Shown: in pieces, positions 1 to 13,085 of the stretch | Numbering within the stretch: the first letter of the stretch is position 1 | Layout: every line of letters starts with the position of its first letter | Assembly: GCF_035046485.1 (NCBI RefSeq) | Contig: NC_085138.1 | Span: forward strand, 430,825,265-430,889,264 | Direction of reading: 5' to 3' | Origin: Aedes albopictus | Lineage: Eukaryota; Arthropoda; Insecta; Diptera; Culicidae | Length of the DNA: 64,000 bases | Position numbers and translations under genes: made by a program | The notes under the pieces: generated by a model | The model's database searches: none | What the model was told of the DNA's origin: nothing | The model's input: the letters and a program-made list of their open reading frames with translations, nothing else

Positions 1-3000
1 GGATTGTTTCAAGAAATCGTCCAGATATTCCTCAAGAATTCTTCCAGGGATTCATGGAGGCATTTCTTCAGGAATACTTCAACGGATTCCTCCTGGGAAT
101 CATCCAGGAAATCGTCCTGGCTTTCCTCCAGGAATTTTTCCAGCGATTCCTCAAGGGATTCCTCCAGGGATCCCTTCAGGAATTTATCCAGGATTTCCTC
201 TAAGAAATTCTCTAAGGATTCCTCCAGAAATTTCTCCATGGATTCCTCCAGGAATGCGTCCAGCAATTCCTCCAGGAATACCTCCAGGATTCCTCCAGGA
301 ATTTCTCCAAGAATTACTCCAGGGATTTCTCCAGGAAATCGTCCAGATATTCCTCAAGAATTCTTCCAGGGATTCCTGGAGGCATTTCTTCAGGATTACC
401 TCCAAGGATTCCTCCTGGGAATCTTCCAGGAAATCATCCAGGCATCCCTCCAGAAATTCCTCCAGCGATTTCCCAAGGGATTCCTCCAGGGATTTTTCCA
501 GCGATTCCTTAAGGGATCTCTCCAGGGATTCCTCCAGGAACTTCTCCAGGGATTCCTCCCGGAATTCCTCCATGGTATCCTCCAGGAATTTCTCCAGGGA
601 TTCCTCTAGGAATTTCTCCAGGGATTCTTCCAGAAATTTCTCCAGGGTTTCCTCCAGGAATTCCTCCAAAGATTCCTTCTGCGAATCTTCCAGGAAATCG
701 TCCAGGAATCCCACCAGAAATTCCTTCAGCGATTTCTCAAGGGATTCCTCCAGGAATTACTCCAGGAAATCCAGCATGAACACCTCCAAGGATTCCTCCT
801 GGGAATCTCCCAGGAAATCGTTCAAGGCATTCCTCCACGAATTCCTCTAGCGATTCCTCAAGGTATTCCTCCAGGGATTCCTCCAGGAATTCGTCCAGGG
901 ATTCCTTCAGGAATTTCCGCAGGAATTCCTCAAGGAATTTCTCCCGGTATGCCTCCAGGAATTTATCCAAAGATTCCTTAAGGAATTTCTCCAGGGTTCC
1001 TCCAAGAATTTCTCCATGGAATCCTATAGAAATTTCTCCAGGGATTCCTATACGGATTTCTCCAGAAACTCCTCTATGGATTCCTCCAAGAACTTTCGCC
1101 AGGGTTCCTCTAGGGATTCCTCCAGAAATTCCTCAAAGCATTCCTCCATGGTATCCTCCAGGAATTTCTGCAGGGATTCCTCAATGAATTTCTCAAAGAA
1201 TTCCTTAAAGCATTCCTCCAGAAATTCGTCCAGAGATTCCCCTGGAATTTCTGCAGGGATTCCTCAATGAATTTCTCCAGGTATTCCTCCAAGGATTCCT
1301 GAAAAAATTTCACCAATAATTCCTCCAGGGATTCCTCCAAGTATATCTCAAGGAATTTCATCAGGAATTTCTCGAGGGCTTCCTCCAGGAATTTCCCCAG
1401 GGATTCCTTAAGAAATTTCTCCAGGACTCCTTCAAGAATTTCTCCAGGAATCCCTCCAGGGATTCCTCCACGAATTACTCAAGGGATTCCTCAAGGAATT
1501 TCTCCAAAGATTTCTCAAGGAATTTCTCCAACTATTCTTCAAGGAATCCAGGGATTCCTTAAAACATTTCTCCCGGGGTTCCTCCAGGAATTTCTCCAGG
1601 GCTACCTCCAGGGAATCCTCCTGGAATTCGTTCAGGGATTCCTCCAGGAATTTCCGCAGGGATTTCTCATGGAATTTCTCCAGGTATTCCTTCAAAAAGT
1701 CCTTCAGGATTCCTCCAGGGAATGCTCCAGAGATTCCTCCAGAAATTTCTTCAGGGAATCCTCCACGGAATCCTCCAGGAATCCCTCCTGGAATTTCTCC
1801 AGGGATTCCTCTAGGGCTACCTCCAGGAATTCTACAGGAATTTCTTCTGAAATTCCTCCAAGATTTCAGTCCAAGTCAGTCCAGATTCAAATCCAGTGAT
1901 TCCTCCAAGAATTCGTTTAGGAATTCCTCCAGGGATTCCACCAGAAATTCTTCCAGGTATTCCTCCAGGGATTCCTTCAGGAATTCCTTCAGGATTCCTC
2001 CAGGATTCCTGCAAGAATTCCTCCAGGGATTCCTCCAGGGATTCCTCCTGGAATTTCTCCAAGGATTCCTCCAGGAATTTCTACAGGGATTCCTCTAGGA
2101 ATTTCTCCAGGGATTCCTCTAGGGCTACCTCCAGGAATTCTACAGGATTTTTTTTTCTGAAATTCCTCCAATAATACCACCAGGTACTCCTCCAGGAATT
2201 CGTCCAGGGATTCCTTCAGGAATCCCTCAAAGGATTCTTTCAGGAATTCGTCCAGGAATTCCTCCAGGAATTTCTGCAGGGATTCCTAAATGAATTTCTC
2301 CAGGTATTCCTCCAAGGATTCCTCAAAACATTTCTCCAGTGATTCCTCCAGGAACTCCTCCTGGAATTACTCAAGTGATTCCTCAAGGAATTTCTCCAGG
2401 GATTTCTCAAGGAATTTCTCCAGGTATTCTTAAAGTAATCCAGGGGTTCCTTCAAAAAAATCTCCAGGGTTCCTACTGGAATTTCTTCAGGGCTACCTGC
2501 GGGTAATCCTCCAGGAGTTCGTCCAGGAATTCCTCCAGGAATTCGTCCAGGGATTCCTCCAAGAATTTCCGCACGGATTTCTCATGGAATTTCTCCAGAT
2601 ATTCCTCCAGGTATCCAATGGTTCCTTAAAAAAAATCTCCAGACAATTCTCCAGATATTCCTCTAGAAATTCCTTCATGGATTCTCCAGGAATTTCTCCA
2701 GATATTGCTCCAGGAATTCCTCCAAGGATTGCTCAAGGAATTCCTCCAGGAATACCTCCAGCGATTCCTCCAGGAATTTCTCCTGGGATTCCTCCAGAAA
2801 TTTCTCCTGGGATTCCTCCAGCAATTTCTCCAGGGATTACTTAAGGAATTTCTCCAGGGTTCCTCCATTTATTTTTCCAAGTATTCTTCAATGCTCCAAG
2901 GATTTCTCCAGAAATAATTCCAGGAATTCCTCCAAGGCTTCCACCATGGATTCCTCCAAGGATTTCTTCAATTTTTCCAAAAATTCTTCCAGGGATTCCT

Positions 3001-3870
3001 CCAGAGCTTTCTCCAGAAATTCTTCCAAGGACTCCTCCAGGAAATTCCTCCAAAAATACTTCCAGGGATTCTTCTCCAGGTGTTTCTTTAGGAATTTCTC
3101 CAGGGATTTCTCCAGGAATATCTCCAGGTATTCCTCAAGAAATCCCTCCATGGATTCCTTCAGGAATTTCTTCAGAGGTTTCTGGAGAGATTCCTTCAGG
3201 AATTTCTCCAGGGGTTCCTCCAGGAATCCCTGGAATTCCTCCAAGGATTCCTCCAGGTTCCAGGGATTCCTCCAGGAATTCGTCCAGGGATTCCTCCAGG
3301 AAATTCCGCATGGATTCCTTAAGGAATTTCTCCAGGGATTCCTACAGGAATTCCTCCAAGAATACCAAGGATTTCTCCAAGAATTTCTTCAGGGATTCCT
3401 CCAGGAATTCGTCCACGGATTCCTTCCTTAACGAATTTCAGGAATTCATGCAGGGATTCCTTAAGGAATTCCTCCAGGGTTCCTCCAGAAATTTCTCCAA
3501 GGATTCTTCCAGGATTCCTCCAGGATTACCTCCAGGGAATCCTCCAGAAATTTCTCTAGGGATTCCTCAACGGATTCCCTCAGGATTTCCTCCTGGCTCT
3601 CCTCCAGGGATTCCTCCAGGAATTTTTCCAGGGATTTCTCCCGGAATTCCTCCATGGATTCCTTCTAGAATTTCTCCAGGAATTACTCCTGGTATTTCTC
3701 GAGGAATTCCTCCTGTAATTGGGTGTTTTTAAAATTTCGAAAAAATATTTGATTCTTTAATTTTATATTCCTCTACAGATTTCTCCTACAATTCTTCCAG
3801 ATAGTCCTCCTTCAGGAATCCCATCAAGATTTTCCCAGCAATTTCTTTAGGGATTCCTTTGGGGATTCTC
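1..3870. repeat. 24-bp minisatellite array (GGATTCCTCCAG / GAATTTCTCCAG)
   Basis: The whole stretch is a degenerate tandem array whose unit is two related 12-mers, GGATTCCTCCAG and GAATTTCTCCAG. Because 12 and 24 are multiples of three, stop-free frames run for 60-200 codons on both strands and give low-complexity products (RDSSRNFS, LEESLEKF and PGIPPGIS types). None has a promoter, splice site or globular composition, so these frames are not genes. A phrase beginning near 14 recurs near 336 and, more diverged, near 690, suggesting a higher-order unit of about 0.32 kb. The array decays from about 3720 into AT-rich DNA with a few last units. Confidence 0.93.
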
Positions 3871-5990
3871 AATACAAGTCAAAATAAAATAGATATTAAG
3901 AAATTAATCAGAATTACTACAAGGAGTTCCATAAGAACAGTGATCTTACGACAACACTTCTCAATACAAGACAAATTTTAAAAATAATTTCAACAAATTT
4001 ATCAGAATTACTCCAAGAAGTTCCATAGGAACTGTAATCTTTCGACAATAATTCTCAATAAAAATCAAATACTAAAAATTATTTATTCCAATAAATTAAT
4101 CAGAATTACTCCAAAGAGTTCCATAAGAACTGTGATCTTTCGGTAACAATTCGCAATAAAAATCAAATTTAAAAAGTTATTTCAATAAATTGATCAGAAT
4201 TACTCCAAGGAGTTCCATGAGAACTGCTATCTTACGACAACGCTTCTCGGTACAAGTCAAGTTTTTAAAATAATTTCAATAAAATTATCAGAAATACTCC
4301 AAGGAAATCCATAAGAACTGTGATTTTACGGCAGCAAGCCGCAACACAATGTTTTAAAAGAATTTTGATAAATTAATTAATTAATAAGAGTTTCTCCAAA
4401 GTGTCTCGTAAGAATTGTGGTTTTACAACAGCAATCCTTAACATAAGACAATTTTTTTAAATATTGTGTGATAAATAAATCAGAATTACTCCAAAGAGTT
4501 CCATAAGAACTGCAATCTTTCGACAACAATTCTCGTTAAATGTTAAATTTTTATAATTATTTCTATAAATTAAACAGAATTTCTCCAAGGAGTTCAATAA
4601 GAACTGTGATCTTTCGACAACAATTCTCAAGTGAAGTAAATTTTTGAAAATTATTTCAATAAATTAATCTAAATAACTCCAAGGCGTTCCATAAGAACTG
4701 TAATCTAACGACAGTGATTCTCAATACAAGCCAAATATAAACAAATATTTCAATAAAATAATTCAAATTACTCCAAGGAGTTCCATAAGAACTGTGACCT
4801 TACGACAACACTGCTCAAAACAAGTCAAATTTTAAAAATAATTTCAATAAATTAAACAGAATTACTCCAAGAATTTCCATAAGAACTGCAATCTTTCGAC
4901 AACACTTCTTGGTACAAGTCAAAATTTAAAAATAATTTCAATAAACTTATCAGAATTACTCCAAGGAAATCCATAAGATTTTACGACAGCATTTCGCAAC
5001 ACAAGTTTATTAAATAATTTTAATAAATTAATCAGAGTTTCTCCAAAGTGTCTCATAACCATAAGTGGTTTTACAACAACAATCCTCAACATAAGTCAAA
5101 CTTTTGAAAATATTGTGTAAAGAATTACTCCAAAGAGTTCCATGAGAACTGTAATCTTTCGACAACAATTCTAAATAAATGTTTAATTTAAAAAAATATT
5201 TCAATTAAATAATTAAAATAACTCCAAGGAGTTCCATAAGAACTGTGATCTTACGACAACACTTCTCAAAACAAGTCAAATTTTAAAATTAATTTCAATA
5301 AATTTATCAGAATTACTACAAGGAGTTCCATAAGAACTGTAATCTTTCGACAACAATTCTCAAAACAAGTCAAATTTTTAAATTTATTTCAATAAAATAA
5401 TCAAAATAACTCCAAGGAGTTCCAAAAGAGCTGTGATCTGTCGTCAACAATTCTCAATAAATGTCAAATTTTAAAAATAATTCCAATAAATTTATCAGAA
5501 TTACTCCAAGGAGTTCCATAAGAACTGTAATCTTTCGACATCAATTCTAAATAACAGTCAAATTTTAAAAATTATATCAGTTAATTAATCAAAACTACTC
5601 CAAGAAGTTCCATAAGAACTGAGATGTTTTGGTAACAATTCTCAATAAAATCAAATTTAAAAAATAATTTCAATAAATTAATCAGAATAACTCCAAAGAG
5701 TTCCACAAGAACTGTGATCTTACGACAACACTTCTCAAAACAAGGCATATTTTGCATATTTTAAAGATAATTTCAATAAATTGATTAGTATTATTCCGAG
5801 GGATTTCATAAGATCTGTGATCTTTCGACAACAATTCTCAATAAAAATCAAATAAAAAAAAATAGTTCAGTAAATTGATCAGAATTACTCCAAGGAGTTC
5901 CATAAGAACTGCTATCTTACGAAAACACTTCTCAGTACAAGTCATTTTTTTTTTGCTGTACAAGTCATATTTTTAAAATAATTTCAATAA

Positions 5991-6168
5991 TTTTTTTTAG
6001 CTGTATTAACGAGATTTTTAGCCATAGGCTAGTTCATCTCGGGACCCACGCTTTACTTCCCTTCCGAAGGAAGAACTCACATTTTGCGAGTGTGTCGGGA
6101 GTAGGATTCGATCTCAGGTCCTCAGCGTGATGGTCAAGAGTTCTAACCATCACACCAGGTCCGCTCCC
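5991..6168 (-). mobile_element. tRNA-derived SINE, Feilai-like, copy 1
   Basis: Read on the minus strand this begins GGGAGCGGACCTGGTGTGAT and contains a box A-like TGGTGTGATGGTTAGA and a box B-like GATCGAATCC, the internal Pol III promoter of a tRNA-derived SINE. The body ends with AAAATCTCGTTAATAC. An 8-bp direct repeat TTCAATAA (5983-5990 and 6169-6176) flanks it, as expected for target-primed insertion into a satellite monomer. A second copy lies at 47,481-47,647. The Feilai name rests on recognition of the mosquito SINE and was not checked against a database. Confidence 0.85.
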
Positions 6169-6663
6169 TTCAATAAAATTATCAGAGTTACTCCAAGGAA
6201 ATCCATAAGAACTGGGATTTTACGACAGCAATTCGCAACACAAGGTTTTAAAATAATTTTGATAAATTAATCAGAGTTTCTCCAAAGTGCCTCAGAAGAA
6301 TTGTGGATCTACAACAATAACCCTCAACATAAGTCAAACTTTTGAAATTATATATTGTGTAATAAATAAATCAGAATTATTCCAAAGAGTTCCATAAGAA
6401 CTGTAATCTATCGACAACAATTCTCAATAAAAGTCAAATTTTAAAAATTATTTCAATAAATTTATCAGAATTACTCCAAGCAGTTTCATAAGAACTGTGA
6501 ACTTTCGGTACCAATTCTCAATAAAAACCAAACTTAAAAAATAATTTCAATAAAATAATTAAAATAACTCCAAGGAGTTCCAAAAGAACTGTGTTCTTAC
6601 GACAACACTTCTCAAAACAAGCCAAATTTTAAAATTAATTTCAATAAATTTATCAGAATTATT

Positions 6664-8098
6664 TATTTATTGTTCACTATCTTCGTCATGGACGCACAGA
6701 TTGTTTGATTAAACTAGGTTCCTTATTCTATTCTTAAACTCTAATTTAGACATATTAAAATCGAAATCTGCACTAACTACATTAAAAGCTTTCAAACACG
6801 CACAAAAAGGACTATTTTGACCATAGTTGGTTCTATGAAGCGGGATTGCAAGAAGCGTTGAGCTACGGAATCGTCGCGGTGGAACATTTAAGGGAATTTC
6901 ACCAAGAAGTGTTGGACAATCGATGTTACCATTGAGGAGATCAAAGACGAACAATCGTTGAAGTTTAACTCTCCTCGCCGCCAAAGATTCTAAATTAATG
7001 AGCTGGCAACGGTCTGGATAACTTGGAAGGTTAGTTGGATCCGACCATGGAAGCTGCCGCAACGCAAATCGCAAGAATCTACGTTGTAGACGCTCAATCC
7101 TTAACGTTTGCGTTAAATGGAACGGTGTCCAAACTGGTGCAGCATACTCTAAAATGCTCCGAACTAGTGCGCAGAACAGTGTTTTCAATGCGTAGACGTC
7201 AGTGAAATCCGAAGCATGCCGGTGAATAAAACCTAACGCTGACCACGCTTTGCCAATAACTGTAGAAATGTGCTCGTTGAACCGGACTTTCGAGTCGATT
7301 AAAACTCCGAGATCGTTAATAGACTGAACACGCGCTACTGGAGTCGATCCGATGAAGTACTGATTGATGACCGAAGTGTTGCGGCGAGTGAAAGATATAA
7401 CCTTGCATTTGCTTTCATTGATAAGCATCCCGTTGTCACCGCACCACACAAATAGCGTGTTCAAATCTTCTTGCAATGCCACGCAGTCTAACGATGAAGT
7501 GATGGCACGATACAATTTCAAATCGTCAGCGAAGGACAGCTTACCGCATGCAAGCAGCTGGTATAGGTCGTTCACAAAAATGATGAATAGCAAGGGTCCT
7601 AAAACGCTGCCTTGAGGTACTCCAGAGGAGATGCCGAAGTTGCAGGACCGCGCCGAGTTAACTGAAACACATGCTGAACGGTCCGAGAGATAAGAATACA
7701 GCCACTTTGTCGCCCAGTGTGGAAATCCAAGGTGGGTCATCTTTTCTACGATTGTAAAATGACGCACCGTGTCGAAAGCCTTCGCAAAATCAATGTAGAT
7801 TGAATCGACCTGGCGATATGATTCCATCTCGCGTGATAGTTCAGTGACGTAACACATCAAGTTTGTTGTGGTCGAGCGATTCCGTACGAATCCATGCTGG
7901 CATTCGGATAGGACCGGCAAGGTGGCAGTGTACAGTGCATTGTGGACCAGTTTCTCAAGAACTTTGCTCAAGCAGCATAACAGTGTGACTCCACGATAAT
8001 TTTCGACGCGATTGAAGCTCCCAGATTTGTGAATTGGCACTATAACACCACTTTTCCACGCGGACGGGAATGTCGTTTGTGCGAGCGAGCGGTTAAAT
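6664..8098 (-). mobile_element. 5'-truncated non-LTR retrotransposon (LINE) inserted in the satellite
   Basis: Satellite monomers stop at about 6663 (ATCAGAATTA) and resume at about 8099 (ATTACTACAAGGAG), so the insertion point inside the monomer is visible, with a possible ATTA duplication. On the minus strand the 3' end is a short A/T tail of AATA repeats after a 3' UTR of about 45 nt. The 5' end starts abruptly inside the reverse transcriptase, so the endonuclease and ORF1 are missing: typical 5' truncation. Confidence 0.9.
6709..8098 (-). CDS. reverse transcriptase C-terminal part of LINE ORF2 (truncated)
   Basis: About 463 codons encode the polymerase and C-terminal region of a LINE ORF2. 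In order: fingers motif (AWKSGVIVPIHKSG, ENYRGVTLL), motif A (IYIDFAKAFDTV, catalytic Asp), motif B (SGVPQGSVLGPLLF), motif C (LSFADDLKLY, the FADD pair), then a C-terminal tail with LRIERLQRRFLRFAL. The catalytic aspartates are all present, and the frame is open to a stop at 6709. The open frame continues upstream to 8166, but its first 22 or so residues are satellite sequence, so the nominal ATG is accidental. The Jockey/CR1/I-type group is likely; the exact clade is uncertain. It is a dead copy for lack of endonuclease. Confidence 0.9.
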
Positions 8099-9645
8099 AT
8101 ATATATTACTACAAGGAGTTCCATAAGAACTGTAATCTTTCGACAACAATTCTCAAAACAAGTCAAACTTAAACAAATATTTCAATAAAAAATAAATACT
8201 CCAAGGAGTTCCATAAGAACTGTGATCTTACGACAACAATTCTCAATAAATGTAAAATTTTAAAATAATTCCAATAAATTTATTAGAATTACTCCAAGGA
8301 GTCCCATAAGAACTGTAATCTTTCGACAACAATACTAAATAAAAGTCAAATTTTAAAAAAATATTTCAGGTAATGAATCAAAATTACTCCAAGAAGTTCC
8401 ATAAGAACTGTGATGTTTCGGTAACAATTCTCAATAAAATCAAATTTAAAAAATAATTTCAATAAATTAATCAGAATAACTCCAAAGAGTTTCTTAAGAA
8501 CTGTGATCTTACGACAACAATTCTTAACAGAATTCAAATTTTAAACAATATTTCAATAAATTATTCAGAATTGCTCCAAGGAATTTCATAAGATATGTGA
8601 CAACAACTCTTAACGCAAGTCAAATAAAAAAAAAACAAATCGATCCAATAATAAAAATTGCTATAAGGAGTTTCATAAGAACTGTGATCTTACGACAACT
8701 ATTCTTAACAGATTTGAAAAATAATTTAAATAAATTAATCAGAGTTGCTCCAAGGAGTTTTATAAGAACTGTGATCTTGCGACAACAATTCTTAACATAA
8801 ATCAAATTAAAAAAAAAACAATTAATTAATCAGAAGTGCCCCAAGGAGTTTCATGAGACATGTGAACTGTGTCAAATAAAAAAAACAATAATTTAATCAG
8901 AATTGCTCCGATAACTTCTATAAGAACTGTGAGCTTACTTTTAAAAATATTTTTAATAATATTTTCTGAATTGTTCCATGGAGTTTCATAACAACTGTGA
9001 TCTTACAAAAACAATTCTTAACAGAAATCAAATTAAAAAAAAAAATGTTTCAAAAAATAATCAGATTGCTCCAATGAGTTTTATAAAAACTGTGAGCTTA
9101 CGACAACAATTCTTAACAGATTTAAAAAATAATTTCAGTAAATTAACCAGCATTGCTTTAAGGAGTTCCATAAGAACTGTGATCTTACGACAACTATTCT
9201 TAGCACAAATCAAATTTTAAAAATAATTTTATTAAAATCTTCTGAATTGCTTCATGGAGTTTTATAACAACTGTGATCTTACGACAACAATGCTTTACAG
9301 AAGTCAAATAAAAAAAAAAATTCAAATATTTAATCAGATTGCTCCAAGGAGTTTATAAAAACTGTGATTTTGCGACAAATTAAATCAATCAGAATTGCCC
9401 CAAGGAGTTTCATAAAATATGTGAACTGTGTCAAATTAAAAAAAAACATTAATTTTTATCAGAATTGCTCCGATGAGTTTTATAAGAACTGTGAGCTTAC
9501 AATAACAATTCTCATCACAAGTCATATTGATCAAAACAAATCAATAAATTAATCAGAATTGCTCCAAGGAGTTCCATAAAAACTGTAATCTTAAACCTTA
9601 AATTTAAAACAATATTCAATAAATTAATCAGAATTGCTCCAAGGC

Positions 9646-12600
9646 AGGGGTTTTCAGGCATTTCGGCTCGCTGTGCACTTTTTGGAAATAAATTGCTCCA
9701 CGGTGCACATGTTCATTATTGTTTCAAATTTTAAAATTCGTAAAAACACTGTCGTATTTTTCATAGCAATTCCGAGGGGCGTATGTACTCGTCTTTATTT
9801 TTTTTTCACCGCTGTCTTACGTTTTTTGCTCACTATCGGAGTGTCTATGTCTATGATGTGACATAGTTATTCGACTCGGAATATTTCTTGCTCAGAATGT
9901 TTTTGGAAAATTTCAGACAAGATCTTTATAAATAAATGCTGAATGAAATCTTGAGCCGAATTGGTGCTATTTTGTTTTCAAGAGCCTCGGTTAAGTCCTT
10001 CGAAAACTACTGTATTATTTCTAGTGTGTTTTTTTTAAAGACGTTTTTCCAAGACTTTTACTGAATTTCTTAAAAATTTCTAGCAAGAGACTTGGAAGGT
10101 TTATTTTCAGAAACTTGGCATATACATATTGACACATCTCATACAAAACGTGTGACATAGGGGAGAGGGGGGGGGGGGGGGGGTTGAAAATGGCCGATTT
10201 TTGCGTGACATAATTTGTGTATCACCCCTTACGAGTTCTTGGAAAAATATAACATTTATTAGGAAAGTTTTGGCAGACTTGTTTCATGATTCTTCGCGAA
10301 TATCTGAAACGGTGTTAGCTGGATTCAAGGTTGACACACCGGCTGGAAAAAAATGGAAATTTTGCTCTCAATCCCTTGGAGCGCCTTCCAATAATTTAGT
10401 TGTTCTAATTAACTCGAATATTTTTTCATGAAATGTGTAATGAATATATCATACATCAAGATAGGCCGAAAAATTTCTTTTGAACTGCAAACAGTCCTTA
10501 AGCCATGATTATCTGACACTATCTGTAGGAACACGGAGCTGCACATTGTGAATGAAATTGCCTCGGTGATCCTAATAAACACCGCGTTTATTCAGGATAA
10601 TAGTTAATCAACGGTTAACGCTGTTTACAAAATCCCCCAAAATGAATAATAGATGACAATGATCTTTTATTGCTTTACTTACGATTTTTCTCGTGATCGT
10701 AGCCGACAATCACAAAGTAATCGGCGAACCGGGACATTTCTACGATGGATGGAGTTTTTTTTTCTACCCACCTCAGCTGGCGCTGTTGCTGCTTTAACTA
10801 TGCGTGTGCGTTCTGTCGCGCTGGCTGGGACCCTCTATCCAGCCTACTATGTTTCTCCAAAACTCTCCGAATCGGGTCCTTCTCATGACGATTATGCTGT
10901 TATTCCAGATCGCACAAATGGCTAATTAGTATTTAAATATTTATTTAGTAGGCAACTTCTATGGTGACGACGACGATGAAACCCATATGCATAAACAAAA
11001 ACAACAATCTGGGTTGAATCGCGAAGAATCTGCCAATTCTTTTTTAATCTATTTTTATATTTTCACTTGATGCTTCGCTTCACTCGAGATTTTGATTTTG
11101 CACTATTTCGATTCCTTTCTTCATTTGCTTTCCTACTAGGGAGGAAATCACTTATTTAAGAACACTCTCCACAAAGGCCATAACATTTTCAACCGAACCA
11201 GTGAAAGAGCTGATAACACCCGAAAAATTTCTTCCCCTTCGAAACGAAATTCCCCTTCACACCACCCACGATTTCACTCATTTGGAGCACTTCCAACTCG
11301 ATATTCCCATCACCAAAACCTAGAAGCAAAGCAGCGATCTTATTTTTGGGACCACACCCCAGAAATTCACACCGAAAATAAATACTGAAGCACTTCTGTC
11401 AAGACTTCTGCCTATGTTGCATCCGCCGCCTGCCACCTACTCCTTTACTTATTCTCACTGGATGGCAGGTGACAACGAGAGTGGAGCATCACCCCGTCTG
11501 CAAACACAAAAACCACACACTATTTTATCGTACAAATAGAGAAAGAAAACGCCTAACTTCCGGCTATTAAGATTGTGTGTTCCTAGGGAATCATCTGCCA
11601 CAGTAAATATGATTAATTAACTTTCACAGAACCCAACTGTGTCAGTGTGTCTGCTGGTTATCCGAAAGAAGTTGTGCAAATCAATTTTGATCGATATACC
11701 TACAAATTGATGGAAGATGTTTACACAGCAGCAAGTATATAAGACCAACCCCGCACAGCAGAGCGCAAACCCACATCAGTCACAACGAACCGGAACCTGT
11801 CACTACTGACTGGCATTCCTACCCTGATCCAATATGATGCGGATGATCCTTGAATAAAAAAAAGGATTCCCAACGAATCGGCAAGTGGCGCAAGCCGGTA
11901 AAAGAAAACGCAAACCGCTATTATCTAATTTATATGCAAATGAAAAGCTTAGACTGAGATTATAAGAAATCCTTGATGATCTTTCATGTATCCGAGGCAG
12001 GTAGGTAGGAATGCTTTTCTTTTTGTTCGGCCACAAAGCATGGCTGAAGTTTTCTCTAGAGTGCAGCCAGCAGCGGCTACTTCTGCATTCTTGCAGTGCT
12101 GTGCCGTTACTAGGGTATGAGGTAAAGGGGTTTGGAATGATTGATGCACGGTTCTACTAAACCACAATTGATTGAAATTTGACCCAATCTCACCCCTTAG
12201 AGGCGGTGAGAATGGGTCAAAGTTTTCGAAGTCGCTTATCCAAGAAGATAAGCTAACTATTTTGATCATAGCGAGCAAACCTACTTGAAATACAATGTAA
12301 CCATGACGAACGAGAATTGAGTTGATTCTAGAAGATGATTAATCCACCTATAAGGGCAAGTAAACCGCAAAGTTGTTGAAAATTTGATAATATAATTTTT
12401 GTATGCCCTTCAGTTGTTCACGAGTATGATTGTTTTCCTCATGCATTTGTTTAATATTGCTTGTTAACAATGTCCGGGAAGTTGGAAAGTTGGTATGAAG
12501 TTGAAATGTTGGTAGTTTGATAGAGGCAATTACCATGTACATTGTGCATATCAGTATGCCGCGATGTATTTATTATAACGTAAGACGCGTAGCGGTTTTT

Positions 12601-13085
12601 CAGCTCATTTTCATAATTAAACTGTTAATGGCGGTCTTTATTTTTTTTATTCCTGTTCGGGTTTGCCACTGCGACCAGTTTTTGGATCTATTGTGACATT
12701 ACCCGTATCCTTAGTGTAGCGCATGTCCGCATTACTCAATTGCCATTGAGGGGCAATAAAGTATCGATTTTGATACAGCTTTTGTTTTGTTTTCTTAGAA
12801 AACAAAACAAGAGTACTGATATTAGCCATGCATCGGAAATCTAGCATCACCCTTGTGTTTACTGCTAAATTCTCCCCAGTAGGAAGTTTAGGACCCGGGT
12901 TTTAACATTAGCAGCAATATCATTCCAATAATGGAACATGCGTTCAGTGGACTTCTACCCCCGGAACAGGTGGTCCGTAGTGCTATTCTAAGGCGGCAGC
13001 TACACGGGCATAATGGCGGTCTTAGTTGCCTAACCATGTTTAGTAATGCGAAATCAGCAAAACAGGCAGTTTTAAAATAAGGTTT
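9646..13085. other. unassigned DNA, no gene recognised
   Basis: No convincing coding region was found. The left edge starts CAGGGGTTTTCAGGCATTTC, which resembles a hAT-type terminus, but no partner end was found. A run of 17 G lies at 10,167-10,183. From 10.6 to 12.3 kb the sequence is less AT-rich and looks unique. A TATATAAG at 11,736-11,743 and a TCAGT at 11,776-11,780 lie 42 nt apart, farther than the usual 30, with no ORF behind them. At 12,181-12,218 an inverted repeat GACCCAATCTCACC/GGTGAGAATGGGTC forms a 14-bp stem with one mismatch; related CCCATTCTCACC text recurs at 43,470. Confidence 0.6.
12650..12850 (-). other. weak short open frame, possible exon or pseudogene remnant
   Basis: A 67-codon frame ends ...IDPKTGRSGKPEQE and then a stop followed at once by A-rich DNA containing AATAAA. 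Its last 40 residues are polar and less biased than the neighbouring noncoding frames. A pyrimidine-rich TTGTTTTGTTTTCTAAG upstream could be a splice acceptor. I do not recognise the protein. Joining it to the exon at 25.6 kb through that acceptor would create an immediate stop, so it is probably unrelated. It is most likely chance or a remnant. Confidence 0.15.

Larger units (their letters stand above)
3871..9645. repeat. 94-bp tandem satellite array, interrupted twice
   Basis: Around forty monomers share the core ACTCCAAGGAGTTCCATAAG, followed by GAACTGTGATCTTACGAC and an AT-rich tail ending TTTCAATAAATT. Spacing of the CCATAAG/CCATGAG core measured at 4121, 4215 and 4309 is 94 bp each. Monomers diverge at many positions, and those after about 8.5 kb form a more diverged subtype with AGTTTCATAAG and GAATTGCTCC. 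The array is interrupted by a SINE (5991-6168) and a LINE fragment (about 6664-8098), and ends where the last monomer runs into unrelated sequence at 9645. No gene is seen in it. Confidence 0.95.

Noticed and set aside
4..850. Long Ser/Arg-rich or Leu/Glu-rich open frames on both strands
   Set aside because: They follow from a 12/24-bp repeat, which is a multiple of three; all frames are similarly open and low in complexity.
3871..9645. CRISPR-like regular repeats
   Set aside because: Monomers are contiguous and diverged without unique spacers, in a eukaryotic context; it is a satellite.
9646..9690. hAT element starting CAGGGGTTTTCAGG
   Set aside because: No matching inverted end or 8-bp duplication was found downstream.
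11736..11780. TATATAAG with a TCAGT initiator
   Set aside because: Spacing is 42 nt instead of about 30 and no coding or splice signal follows; kept only as a note.
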